From: Diploscapter coronatus
Taxonomy: Eukaryota > Nematoda > Chromadorea > Rhabditida > Rhabditidae
DNA: 64,000 nt
Assembly (NCBI GenBank): GCA_964036155.1
Contig: OZ038422.1
Coordinates: 40,943,201-41,007,200, forward strand
Direction of reading: 5' to 3'
The position numbers and the translations under genes were made by a program. Of this stretch, positions 25,055 through 34,246 are shown in pieces (positions within the stretch are counted from its first letter, which is position 1; each line of letters starts with the position of its first letter). Below the pieces are notes generated by a model, which had not been told where the DNA came from, searched no databases, and saw nothing but the letters and a program-made list of their open reading frames with translations.

Positions 25055-27510
25055 ATGGAAGCTACTACTGAAGGCGATAATATTATTAAAATTTCAAAAT
25101 TGTTCATGATTTTACTAAAAAATTATGAGATTTTGGAATTGTTGCAACACTTCCAAGAAAGCGTTGTGTCATTTTCATGTTGCGATTTTGTGTTGTTGTG
25201 ACAGTTCTGAATCGTCAAAATTGCAAAGTCTAATAAAACATTTCAGCTAGTGATAAATATATGAAAGCAGCAGAATTGGTTCTTGTCATATTTTTATTAT
25301 TATTATGTTCTGGAATACTCTCTCTAATACTACAAATTTTAATGGCATATTCCATTCGCATTACTGATGAAAAACGAGAGGTAAACCATTTTATTTTTGT
25401 AGTAAAATTTGTTTATGGCAATCAGTAAATATTAAATTGGCATTAACCGCTAATTTTAAATTACTTTATCTAGAGCAAACTTCTTTTTCGATGATAAAAT
25501 TAATCTTTAATTTCTGTGATATTTTCCTAGCAATGCTTGCCATCAAAATTGAGGTGCTGGGAATGTTATCAAAAATGGTTTTGATACATGCACCTGTTTA
25601 AAATGGCTATTGAATGGAAGAATTAAATGAAATATTAAGAAATGGTGCGAAGAAAATAAGAAAACTATAAACGTCTTTCATCACACCATTCAAAATAAAT
25701 GGCAAAAATTCTAAAATTGCCTACCTTTTTCTCAATTCACGTTTACTTAATAATAATTCGACTATTTTTAAATGATTAATTTCAGGCGCCATATTATCCG
25801 ATAATAATCAAATTTCGTGCACTTTCATATCTGTTAGTTGTTATTTTTATTTTTTATATTTGTTTACTTCGTATGGAATTCAGTAGATTCAAATATAGAC
25901 TCAAACGGTAAGTATATCACGTATTACAAATTATTTTTTTACTAAGTTCTTCATCTTTTTCTTGCATGTTCTTAACAACAAGATTGAGTTATTTTAAAAG
26001 TGTAAAGTATTAATATATTTCATCATTATATATAGATTCGAGCGACAGAAACTCCTAAAACTTGATTGTTGAGTAAGTCATACACGTACTTAATTTTAGG
26101 AAGTGGAATCATTACGCAGTGCTTTTTTGTTGGATGGATGATTATTAGTATCATGACTGCAATTTCTTGCGTTTTATTAATACCATTTATTTGCTACTCA
26201 TTACCATTATTGAATATATGCCTAGTTTTACAAAGATACGCACTGCTGTATGAAAATGCAACACTTACAAGAATTCTGACCAAGTAGGTTTCAGTGTGAA
26301 GCATTGGCTTAAAATAGAATTATATGACTAGGAAAAGATCAGGAGTAGGCCGGAATTTGATTTTCAAAATTGCGGAACCAGAATTCCGGTCCACCCCTGG
26401 AAAGGATAGTAAAAACAACTTTCTACTGAAATTCAAAATGTAACGCATTCTATTCAGGATGCATTGTGATAGCATACTCGATTTAATCAAAAATTCAGAA
26501 ATTACCTGCACAAAACCATACGGATTGTTTTGATCTTCAGCGGCATTATTTCAGCTATTCAAGGAGCAATGATTTACGGCATTTGGTGGTTTGAAAGTGA
26601 TAATTCATATGTAAGATATGCGCAGGTTAGCGAATAACATATCGTAAATTAATTGATTATCAAATTTCTTCTTAGCTACTTAGTATGAGTATCGATATGT
26701 GTGCACTTCTTTCGACATTGGTATATTTAGCATTTTATCGTAAATTTCAAAGCCTTGCAAAATTATCAAGCCTAAATAATGGATCAGACAATCGACGAAT
26801 TCTATATCAGATGATTCCGTTTGCTTGTCAGCATGTAATATTTTGTCATTCTTTGTGACAAGTTCCTGTAAAACCTCTAATTAAAATCTCGTGGTTTTTA
26901 GTTTCAACTCCTATTTTCGGAAAATTCATAATTTTCAATCGGTCGTTTCTCGTCATTTTGTGATCGTAGGAACTTAAGATCGAAAGCAAAAATACGCCAC
27001 ACATTCCAAAGAATATTCTATAAACCACTTCTTTAGATGATTTGAGTTGGGTAATGTGTAGATCTAGTATTTTGTAGAAAGTGTGTCTATTTTAAGGGGG
27101 TTTCAACTATAGAGATTTTACGACATATAAAAAGATGTACTATTTAGATTTCATCCCTATTATTACTCAGCTCCATTTTATTTAAATATTCATATTTATT
27201 GCCTGACTTTGTATTTTTAAAAGGTGACTCTAAAGACAAAGGCATACCATTTAATGCAATATATAATTATACTATTATAAAATTGGTCGATGCATATTTG
27301 TGGTCGATAACGATACCACTCTCATTTGTAATTTCTAGCCCTGCCAGACGAAAAGCTATACGCAACCTAATTCGCATTCGGTGAGAAATGAACGTTTCTT
27401 GGGAATCTTATTATGAGATGATAATTCTGTTTAGAAGGAAAAAACACATTTCACCGCAACCATTAGTCCAAGTCTCGAGTGTGGAGCGGTCAACAATGAA
27501 TCGAGTTTAG
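25055..27510 (+). pseudogene. Seven-transmembrane chemoreceptor, copy 2, probably decaying
   Basis: Paralogue of the receptor at 6816-9360. Exons by homology: 25055-25073, 25247-25380, 25786-25907, 26100-26283, 26499-26625, 26676-26834, 27148-27380 and 27435-27510. Exons 4-8 stay open and keep phase, ending in VERSTMNRV. Two defects appear. Exon 1 has a GC donor (GAAG then GCGATA) where copy 1 has GTGATA. Exon 3 is 122 nt instead of 115, so using its good GTAAGT donor puts exon 4 out of frame with an early stop. An in-frame rescue exists if a GTATGG donor at 25871 is used, which would shorten the second transmembrane region. Best read as a recently disabled or alternatively spliced duplicate. 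Confidence 0.65.
26340..26399. mobile_element. 60-bp hAT-type MITE in intron 4 of receptor copy 2
   Basis: Orthologous to the element at 8186-8251: starts CAGGAGTAGGCCGGAAT and ends ATTCCGGTCCACCCCTG. Flanking octamers GAAAAGAT and GAAAGGAT match at seven of eight bases. Confidence 0.8.
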
Positions 27511-27838
27511 CTGTAGAAATCAAGTTCTAAAATAAACTATTATTTTATTTGGTATAATATTTCTTCCACAAATAAATTCATCAATTTTAAATGTCGTCAG
27601 TCGATGAATGTTTAATGCACACTAAAATCGAATAAATGCATCTGTCCATTCACATGATTTTACATTGGCGTTCACTTCTAGAATGTATCAGAAGTAGATA
27701 GAATAACATCTGTAATTGTGTAAAAATAATCGACCACAAGACTCATAAGATTGAAGTTCTCCATTTTATGTGTCGAATAGCTTGAAATTTACAGGGTATT
27801 CACAAAGTTGTGCCATAGTCTAATTTAATTTACTATTT

Positions 27839-28372
27839 TTTCAAAACATTCTGTAATATTCGACGATCCCAAGGAAGAGATCGGACCAGAGGTTTCAAAT
27901 TCGCTTCTGAAGGGGTATTTGAGTGTTTTCTACCTATATTCGACCTGAGAATCATAATTCCGGGCTTTTCCCTTGAGTTTTCAACTTCGGACCCACCTAG
28001 CCCCGCCCACTTTTTGGGGCGGGACCTAATCTCCCCGGTTTTGTGATTAGGGCCCATGGGTGTATCGGTGTATTCACCATATAAGTTTGGTTCGGATCCG
28101 GGACACTTTTTCAATTGTCCGGACCCTTGCTAGTTATTCATGGAATGCCTCTTAATAACTATAAAATTGACAACTAATTGAGATGCAATAATTTAAGTTC
28201 GTACACCCCTGATTAAAAGGAATATTTTATTTCAGCTGCATTTTTCAGTGTCTTTATTGGATGTCTTCGAGAGTTGTCTGTACCACGTGCATTGAAGTTA
28301 AATTATTATTTCACATTTTATTGAATGGAATTTCTATATGAAATTTGAGACTATTATGATCAAACTTTATTT
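27839..28372. other. GC-richer block of unknown origin, then AT-rich sequence
   Basis: 27850-28130 is markedly less AT-rich than its surroundings and starts at the right breakpoint of duplication copy 2. It has a 93-codon minus-strand frame (27833-28114) with no recognisable domain. It may be a fragment of a larger repeat or of a gene located elsewhere. Confidence 0.35.
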
Positions 28373-28374
28373 TA

Positions 28375-28825
28375 CAGGGTGCGGGAAAATTATTGTCGCA
28401 CTTATTATTTGCTGCCAAATGTGTATAATCTGGCACCAACTATTCCAAATAATTTTTTTTATAGAATCCTTAGATGCTAACGATCATAAATTCATAAGAA
28501 AATTTTTGGGGGCCATGATATATGATTGTTAAAGGTTCATAAGGCACGCTGTATAACTGAAGTGAAAAACCAAATACGGACATATAATAAGCAAAATTAA
28601 ACATTTTTTCATCCCTAATTGTAAGATAGCTTGATTCAGCAGGCATAACATACTATTTTTCAAAAATTTGTCTCTTAGTTATAAAGATATTTTCTAGAAA
28701 TTTTTAGCGTAATTATATCGCATAATGCTAGAATCAATTTAGAAAGTTATCCCAAGTTATCTGAGCTCATAGTTCGCTAGTAATTAGCACACGAACAAGC
28801 GCGACAATAATTATTCCGCACCCTG
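28375..28825. mobile_element. 451-bp Tc1/mariner-type MITE
   Basis: The ends read CAGGGTGCGGGAAAATTATT and, on the other strand, CAGGGTGCGGAATAATTATT, extending over about 30 bp of inverted repeat (through TTGTCGC). TA flanks both ends (28373-28374, 28826-28827). The interior has only short frames. Confidence 0.85.
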
Positions 28826-28827
28826 TA

Positions 28828-29233
28828 TATGGTAAATAAATGACTTAATTTATCTGAAGTAATCATGTTTAGCATTTTATCAGTTTATGAACTAAAATTT
28901 ATCATGAGTAAAGTTTATTTCATCAAAATTTATTTACAAAACTAGTCGCATTGATTATTTTCTTTCATATGATAGACGAAAAGTGTAGATTTTAATCGAC
29001 AAAATTCATTTGAAAATAGACATAATCGTTAAGATTGCATTCGTTTCTAGATGTCTTTTTATTTTGATTAATAACTATCAGAATCTAAGCATTATATAAT
29101 TGATTTTATCGATTTTCATCCTTGAAAATGCCAAGTTTCAATTATCTCTTCTTATTTTCCAACATGTTCAATAATAGAGAGTTTTTATTCTAAAATATGG
29201 TCATCATGCCGGAATATTTCAGAAAAATCATAC
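28828..29233. other. AT-rich 3' flank of the neuropeptide gene
   Basis: Likely contains the 3' UTR of the minus-strand neuropeptide gene. No other gene or repeat recognised. Confidence 0.4.
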
Positions 29234-29866
29234 CTGATGTAAATTCAGAGTCTCACTTTCCTAGGAACAACGGATCTCCCCCGCCTAAAATACTAATATT
29301 GTACTTAAAATATTTCAGAAAAAATCATACCTGATGTAAATCCGGAGTCTCTCTTTCCGAGGAACAACGGATCTCCCCCGCCTAAAATATCAATATTATG
29401 CTTAAAATATTTCAGAAAAAATCATACCTGATGTAAATCCGGAGTCTCTCTTTCCAAGGAACAACGGATCTCCTCCGCCTAAAATATCAATATTATGCTT
29501 AAAATATTTCAGAAAAAATCATACCTGATGTAAATCCGGAGTCTCTCTTTCCAAGGAACAACGGATCTCCTCCGCCTAAAATATCAATATTATGCTTAAA
29601 ATATTTCAGAAAAAATCATACCTGATGTAAATCCGGAGTCTCTCTTTCCAAGGAACAACGGATCTCCTCCGCCTAAAATATCAATATTATGCTTAAAATA
29701 TTTCAGAAAAAATCATACCTGATGTAAATCCGGAGTCTCTCTTTCCGAGGAACAACGGATCTCCTCCGCCTAAAATATCAATATTATGCTTAAAATATTT
29801 CAGAAAAAATCATACCTGATGTAAATCCGGAGTCTCTCTTTCCAAGGAACAACGGATCTCCCCCGC
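29234..29866 (-). repeat. 97-bp tandem array of seven exon-intron units
   Basis: Seven units at an exact 97-bp period, each a 51-nt exon and a 46-nt intron (the intron upstream of the first unit is 63 bp). Within the coding part, units differ only at synonymous sites (GGA/GGG, CTT/CTC/CTA). Several adjacent units match in both exon and intron. The final unit (29234-29284) carries TGA in place of the AGA arginine codon, and its non-coding remainder has begun to diverge. Confidence 0.95.
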
Positions 29867-30861
29867 CTAAAATATTAATATCATGCTTAAATATATGTAT
29901 GGAATTAATACGCCCCAATGCATGTAAACGTTTAACTTTCGTTGTCTCAAATTCAGTTTCACGTTTTCCGAGGAGCAGTGAAACTCCTATATCTAGGGAC
30001 CGCCGACTGATTTTATAGATTTGACTTCATAAGTCATATTATGTACCATTTTGCAGATTTTGACCATCGCTATTCATTTTTGAATAATTATTTTAAAATT
30101 TTAATGATTTTATTTTTGGAAGTTAATTATCGGAAATGAATGTTTAAAAATCAGGCATTCCAACGAACTCGCTCTTTTCCCGCAATAAAGGTGCCTATTC
30201 AAAATCGTGATTTCGCTTACTTTTTTGATAACATCTTTTCGGCGAAGACAAATTTTGTCCAAATTGGCAGTATTTATAAAGTACTACATTCTTAATTGAT
30301 TTATCCAAAAAATCAAGCGTTCCACTAATTTTCGACCTTTTACAGCCGTTTTTGTGCTTTTTCACGGCTTGTACCATACTTGACGCGCAATTGCGGACTT
30401 AAAAAACCAATATCACCACGTGAAAGAGGAGGGTCGAATTGTATAGTCTCCCTCCGAATGTCAGAAATTTACTGACTAGTAACCGAATAAATTAGAATAA
30501 AACACAATTGTCAACAACTATATCTAATGAAAAGAGGGATGGCGGTCCCTACTTATATCACAACCTCTTGTTTATAAGTGCGCCTTCATACTTTATTCGC
30601 TCTAGGACGAACATTGAGAAATGACGTTATCCGATGCGAGAGCGCAAGGAAGCACTGTTCTTTGCATACTCTTACCGAATAACTATTTCTCAATGTTCGT
30701 TCTAGAGCAAAAGTGTGAACGCGCGCTAATGATAATGATGCTGAAATATATAAATTACTTAGAGCACTGTGAAGGCCTGCAGTTCGTTTACCAACGGTAC
30801 GTCCTCCAGCAATTACAACGCTTGCGAGAATCAAGCACAGAGCGACGACAAATAGCTTCAT
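29253..30861 (-). CDS. Neuropeptide precursor, tandem copies of DSGFTSGGGDPLFL-amide
   Basis: Prepropeptide of 167 residues in nine exons: 30759-30861, 29930-29992, then 29816-29866, 29719-29769, 29622-29672, 29525-29575, 29428-29478, 29331-29381 and 29253-29284. All introns are phase 1. Residues 1-18 are a signal peptide (MKLFVVALCLILASVVIA). The rest is cut by GKR, KR and GK-stop motifs, the standard signals for convertase cleavage and C-terminal amidation. Predicted products are GGRTV-amide, TAGLHSALNIGVSLLL-amide, a spacer ETEFETTKV, one GGDPLFL-amide and six DSGFTSGGGDPLFL-amide (five followed by GKR, the last by GK-stop). Donors CAG/GTATGA and acceptors TTTTAG are excellent in the array. 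The exon 2 donor (GTTTAC) and acceptor (CCCTAG) are weaker. I recognise no described family with a DPLFL-amide ending. A convertase-processed secreted peptide acting through a receptor is inferred. Confidence 0.85.
29996..30549. mobile_element. 554-bp TA-flanked element in intron 1 of the neuropeptide gene
   Basis: Ends GGGACCGCC and GGCGGTCCC are exact complements flanked by TA on both sides (29994-29995 and 30550-30551). Inverted repeats are short (about 9-10 bp). A 60-codon minus-strand frame inside has no transposase signature. Confidence 0.7.
30577..30727. mobile_element. 151-bp hairpin MITE in intron 1 of the neuropeptide gene
   Basis: Arms of about 70 bp pair almost throughout, including GACGAACATTGAGAAAT on the left and ATTTCTCAATGTTCGTTC on the right. 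Ends begin AGTGCGCCTTCA and AGCGCGCGTTCA. Transcribed in either direction it would fold into one long stem. Confidence 0.82.
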
Positions 30862-30862
30862 T

Positions 30863-30868
30863 CTGAAA
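30863..30868 (-). promoter_or_regulatory. Probable spliced-leader acceptor TTTCAG before the neuropeptide start
   Basis: On the minus strand, TTTCAG is followed immediately by AATG, the start chosen for the precursor. An acceptor abutting the ATG without a matching upstream exon is the usual appearance of a nematode trans-splice site. It favours the start at 30861 over the in-frame ATG at 30873, which would be removed. Confidence 0.65.
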
Positions 30869-31700
30869 TTCATGGCTGTCCACAGGTATCGAAATCATAT
30901 CTATGCCTTTCCTACACCTGCGATCATCGCGCCAGTACTCTGCCTGTCAACTGTCTTATCATTAAGCAGTCCTGCTGGAATGTAATCAACGATCAGGAAT
31001 GCTCATGGTCAAGATAGTTGAGAGTAAGGAGCAGGCACGGGAAGTCATAGCAGAGGTAATTTTCCCCCACTACTTTTTTCTTACGCTTGCTTCCGCTATG
31101 CTTAAGGGTAGCAAAACAAAATCGTCTAGAATATAGTAGCAGGAAAAGTACCGCTGCTGAAGTCATACCTAGCCTTAGGTAAAGCAGAGGCACGATTTTG
31201 AAAGGGTAGACTGGTTCAGATATGAGGTTAGTACTTGTGAAAATACCTACCTATGACAATTGGGTCCTTCTTATTTAATGGAAAAATGGTTCGATCAAGA
31301 AAATTCCTCTTTTATACCCTTCAAACTCTGCTGATCCTTGATTCGATAGCGCATCCAATTTCTCCATCTTCTCATATCAATTTATCAAATCGCCATCTAG
31401 AGTGCCTGATTTTGGCATTCTCGTGAACTGGAAATATAATCTGAGAATGCAATGTTTGAACGTTTGACAGGAGCCATATCGAAGAAAATTTTCGAAAAAT
31501 GACCAAAATTCACCGCATCATTCCTGATCTTTCATCATTATCATTTCGTCTAAGTTAGTCATTGGATTTCATGGTTGACAATTTAGAAAAGTAGCAGTGT
31601 AATAATCTACGAAATAGTGTAGGTGATTTTTTTTTTATCTTTTCTCACGCAATTTCTTGCATTACTACATTATTACATTACTATTTTTCCAGGTTTTCTC
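30869..31700. other. Divergent intergenic region between neuropeptide and S28 peptidase genes
   Basis: About 830 bp shared by two divergent genes and presumably holding both promoters. No clear TATA box. A minus-strand frame at 30993-31193 (66 codons) is not supported as a gene. TTTTCCAG at 31685-31692, just before the peptidase ATG, may be a trans-splice acceptor. Confidence 0.45.
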
Positions 31701-34207
31701 ATGCTTCTGTTTGTAATATTCAATCTATTCATAATTTTCTTCTCATCAGAATCAGTTCAAGTTGAAGATGATTATCGAAAATATTTGAATCTTGACACCG
31801 GTTTCTGGAAAGGCTTGAAGCGAATGACTAGCGTATGACTAGGATATTTTTTCCGAATAATTTGACTCGGAGTTTTCAGAAAAATGCATCATCTTTGAGT
31901 AAAGATGTTGAGAAGGATTATTTTCTTCAGAAAGTGGATCACTTCGGTGATAATAACAACACCTTCAAGCAGGTCTTCCCCGAAATAATATTCTTACACT
32001 TAAGAAAGTTCAGAAATACTACTTCACCCGAAAATGGTACAGACCGAATGGTCCTGTCTTTGTTATGCTTGGTGGCGAATCGCCTGAAAATGGATTTAAG
32101 CTTGAAGATGGTAGAGGTTCAAATCAGGAATAACTTCTAGTCTTCATTCAGATACCACCTTCATGATGTTACTAGCCAAGAAAGCCGGAGCATGGGTGTT
32201 TAATCCGGAACATCGATATATCGGAGAATCTCAGCCTACGGTGTGAGTCTACATATCATCTTTCGCGGCAACCTTGAAAAACAAGACAACAAAGGCAACG
32301 AAATAATTTTAAAGAAAAATATACAAGGCCTTTCCCCTACTCTACCCTATACTCTTGTCTGTTGCTGTCTTGTTTTTTCAGATTATCGTTTCGCCATAAT
32401 CTAATTTTTGAGCCAAATTCAGAGATCTATCAGTGGGAAATCTCAAACATCTAAGCTCAAAACAAGCAATAGAAGATTTCGCCGAGTTCATTAGAGTACA
32501 ATTCGAAGTGTTATTTCAACAAATTTTTGACCATTCAGGGCATGAAACTGAAGTTCCCACAATTAGCAAATGCCTCCTGGGGTTGTTTTGGTGGAAGTTA
32601 TTCAGGTAGACAATAAATCTTCAACTTTTTATACAGATTTTAATCTCAGGCATGCTATCTGCGTGGCTCCGAATCAAACATCCAGAATTAATAACAGCCG
32701 CCGTTGCCTCTAGTGCTCCTGTTCAGCCGAAAGCTGACTTCAGTGGTAAGATAAAGTTAAGCTTGGTCATGGTGAAAATAGTTTTCATCATTCATCATAT
32801 TAGTTCAGAAGAGTAACTTACCAGATTAAGAATTTTGATGATATTTCATTTTCAGAATACCTTTCACACATTATGGAAGTGATCAAAGGTTATGGATGCA
32901 TTGAAGGTGTCATAAAAACACTGAAAGAAATCGACAAGACGACGAAAACTTCCCAAGGAAGACTCCAACTCAAAGAAATTTATGGGTATTCTAATTTCTT
33001 TTTTAATCTATTTTAGAAAATCATTTAGTCTATGCCAAGATTTGGATTTGAATAACCAAAATAATATGAATATTTTCTGGCAAAGTATCTATAGGCAATA
33101 CTCTTGGGTTGTTTATGCGCATGTGAGGTTTTTTCCTATAAAATACCAAGAAAAAATATTTAGAGTTCTTTGATTGGCACAATTTGCAAGATCCACAATA
33201 ATAAATTTCTTTCAACATTAGATCAAATAAAAGTGGTGAATATATTTGTATCACAAATTCGCTGAATTATAAATTTAGATGAAGAAGATATGGTCAGAGA
33301 ATTTCGAGCAGTTTTATTCCAGCCATTCTGGAGAATCAGTTAGTAGCATCTTAAAGTCAAAGCGCATGACTTTATAAAATTTCTTTTTAGAACTGCACTG
33401 ACATTGATTATGATTCGTTGACTCAGACATACAAGAACATTTCCTATGGAGAAAATTCAAGAAGTAAATGGATTTAAAATTTTCCGTCTAAAATTAAAAT
33501 TCAGGTCGGGCTTGGCTCTGGCAGACCTGCAATGAATTTGGATTCTTTCAAAACATCGATTTACGGAATTCAATCAATTTTGATAGCGGAAAAATTCCTC
33601 TGGAGTAAAATAAAAAAAAAAAATTTTTAACGGAAAATTAAGTTATCACATCAATCGCTGCGTAGAGGCTTTCAACGATACGAAATACACAAAAGAAAGG
33701 ATTGAACAAACAATTGAAGAAACAATTGAATATTTTGGTGGCAAGGAAATGAAGGTTAAATTTAAATAAAAAAAAACGTCAAAATTAACTTTCAAATTTA
33801 GGGAGCCTCAAATATTATTCTACCAGCAGGGGGTAATGATCCTTGGAGTGCTCTCTGTAAATTGAAGAGTGATAATCCAACAATTGTACCGATTTTAATT
33901 GAAGGTAGGCTTAAAATATTCAAAAGATCGGCCCTTAAAATAGCCCAGAGGGTTTTGCGTAACTTTCCAGTATTTATAGTTGAATTTAGACGTCTACTCC
34001 CTGACCTATTCAAAACTGTCCCTTTGTCTCTCTGACCTATTCTAAGAGCTAAAAAACACAATGATATTTGAAATTTCAGGTGAATCACATTGCGCAGATA
34101 TGTTTTTGCCTTATCCCGAAGATAGTCCTGCCCTTACGAAAGCCAGAGCAAAAATCGAATCGACACTTTTCGAATGGCTTGGGATCTCAAAATCTTATGA
34201 TGGATAA
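31701..34207 (+). CDS. Serine carboxypeptidase, peptidase family S28 (Pro-X carboxypeptidase type)
   Basis: Secreted or lysosomal serine peptidase that releases residues after proline. Sixteen exons join without a frame break: 31701-31832, 31880-31972, 32014-32116, 32152-32242, 32423-32495, 32539-32605, 32650-32745, 32856-32985, 33017-33122, 33164-33235, 33279-33338, 33391-33463, 33505-33604, 33643-33754, 33802-33904 and 34080-34207, giving 512 residues. The start opens a signal peptide (MLLFVIFNLFIIFFSS). The catalytic triad is visible: Ser184 in WGCFGGSYSG, Asp449 in AGGNDPWSAL and His474 in GESHCADMF. Other family marks are QKVDHF, FVMLGGESP, EHRYIGESQP, ASSAPVQ and RAWLWQTCNEFGFFQ. Length and motif order are normal for S28 (the pcp genes of Caenorhabditis). 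It is divergent from the neuropeptide gene, with no evidence of functional linkage. Confidence 0.92.
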
Positions 34208-34240
34208 TTTTCTAACGGCTTTATTTTGATAACTATTTTA

Positions 34241-34246
34241 AATAAA
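34241..34246 (+). terminator. Polyadenylation signal AATAAA of the S28 peptidase gene
   Basis: AATAAA 33 nt after the stop codon at 34205-34207, consistent with a short 3' UTR. Confidence 0.6.

Larger units (their letters stand above)
24135..27838 (+). repeat. Segmental duplication, copy 2
   Basis: Direct-orientation copy of 5975-9695, about 18.1 kb away. It ends near TAATTTACTATTTTTTC, where the flank becomes unrelated GC-rich sequence. It lacks the 75-bp MITE of copy 1 and carries its own 52-bp hairpin insertion at 24468-24519. Confidence 0.85.

Noticed and set aside
29234..29866. Tandem 97-bp array as spliced-leader RNA, hammerhead-like ribozyme or plain satellite
   Set aside because: The CTGATG core lacks the required following A for a hammerhead, there is no Sm-type site or 5S unit as in SL clusters, and the minus-strand exon/intron and GKR reading explains every feature of the repeat.
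30586..30873. 95-residue minus frame as a complete single-exon gene
   Set aside because: Beyond residue about 38 the frame runs into a hairpin transposon. A donor (CTAA/GTAATT) just before it links in phase to the peptide exons.
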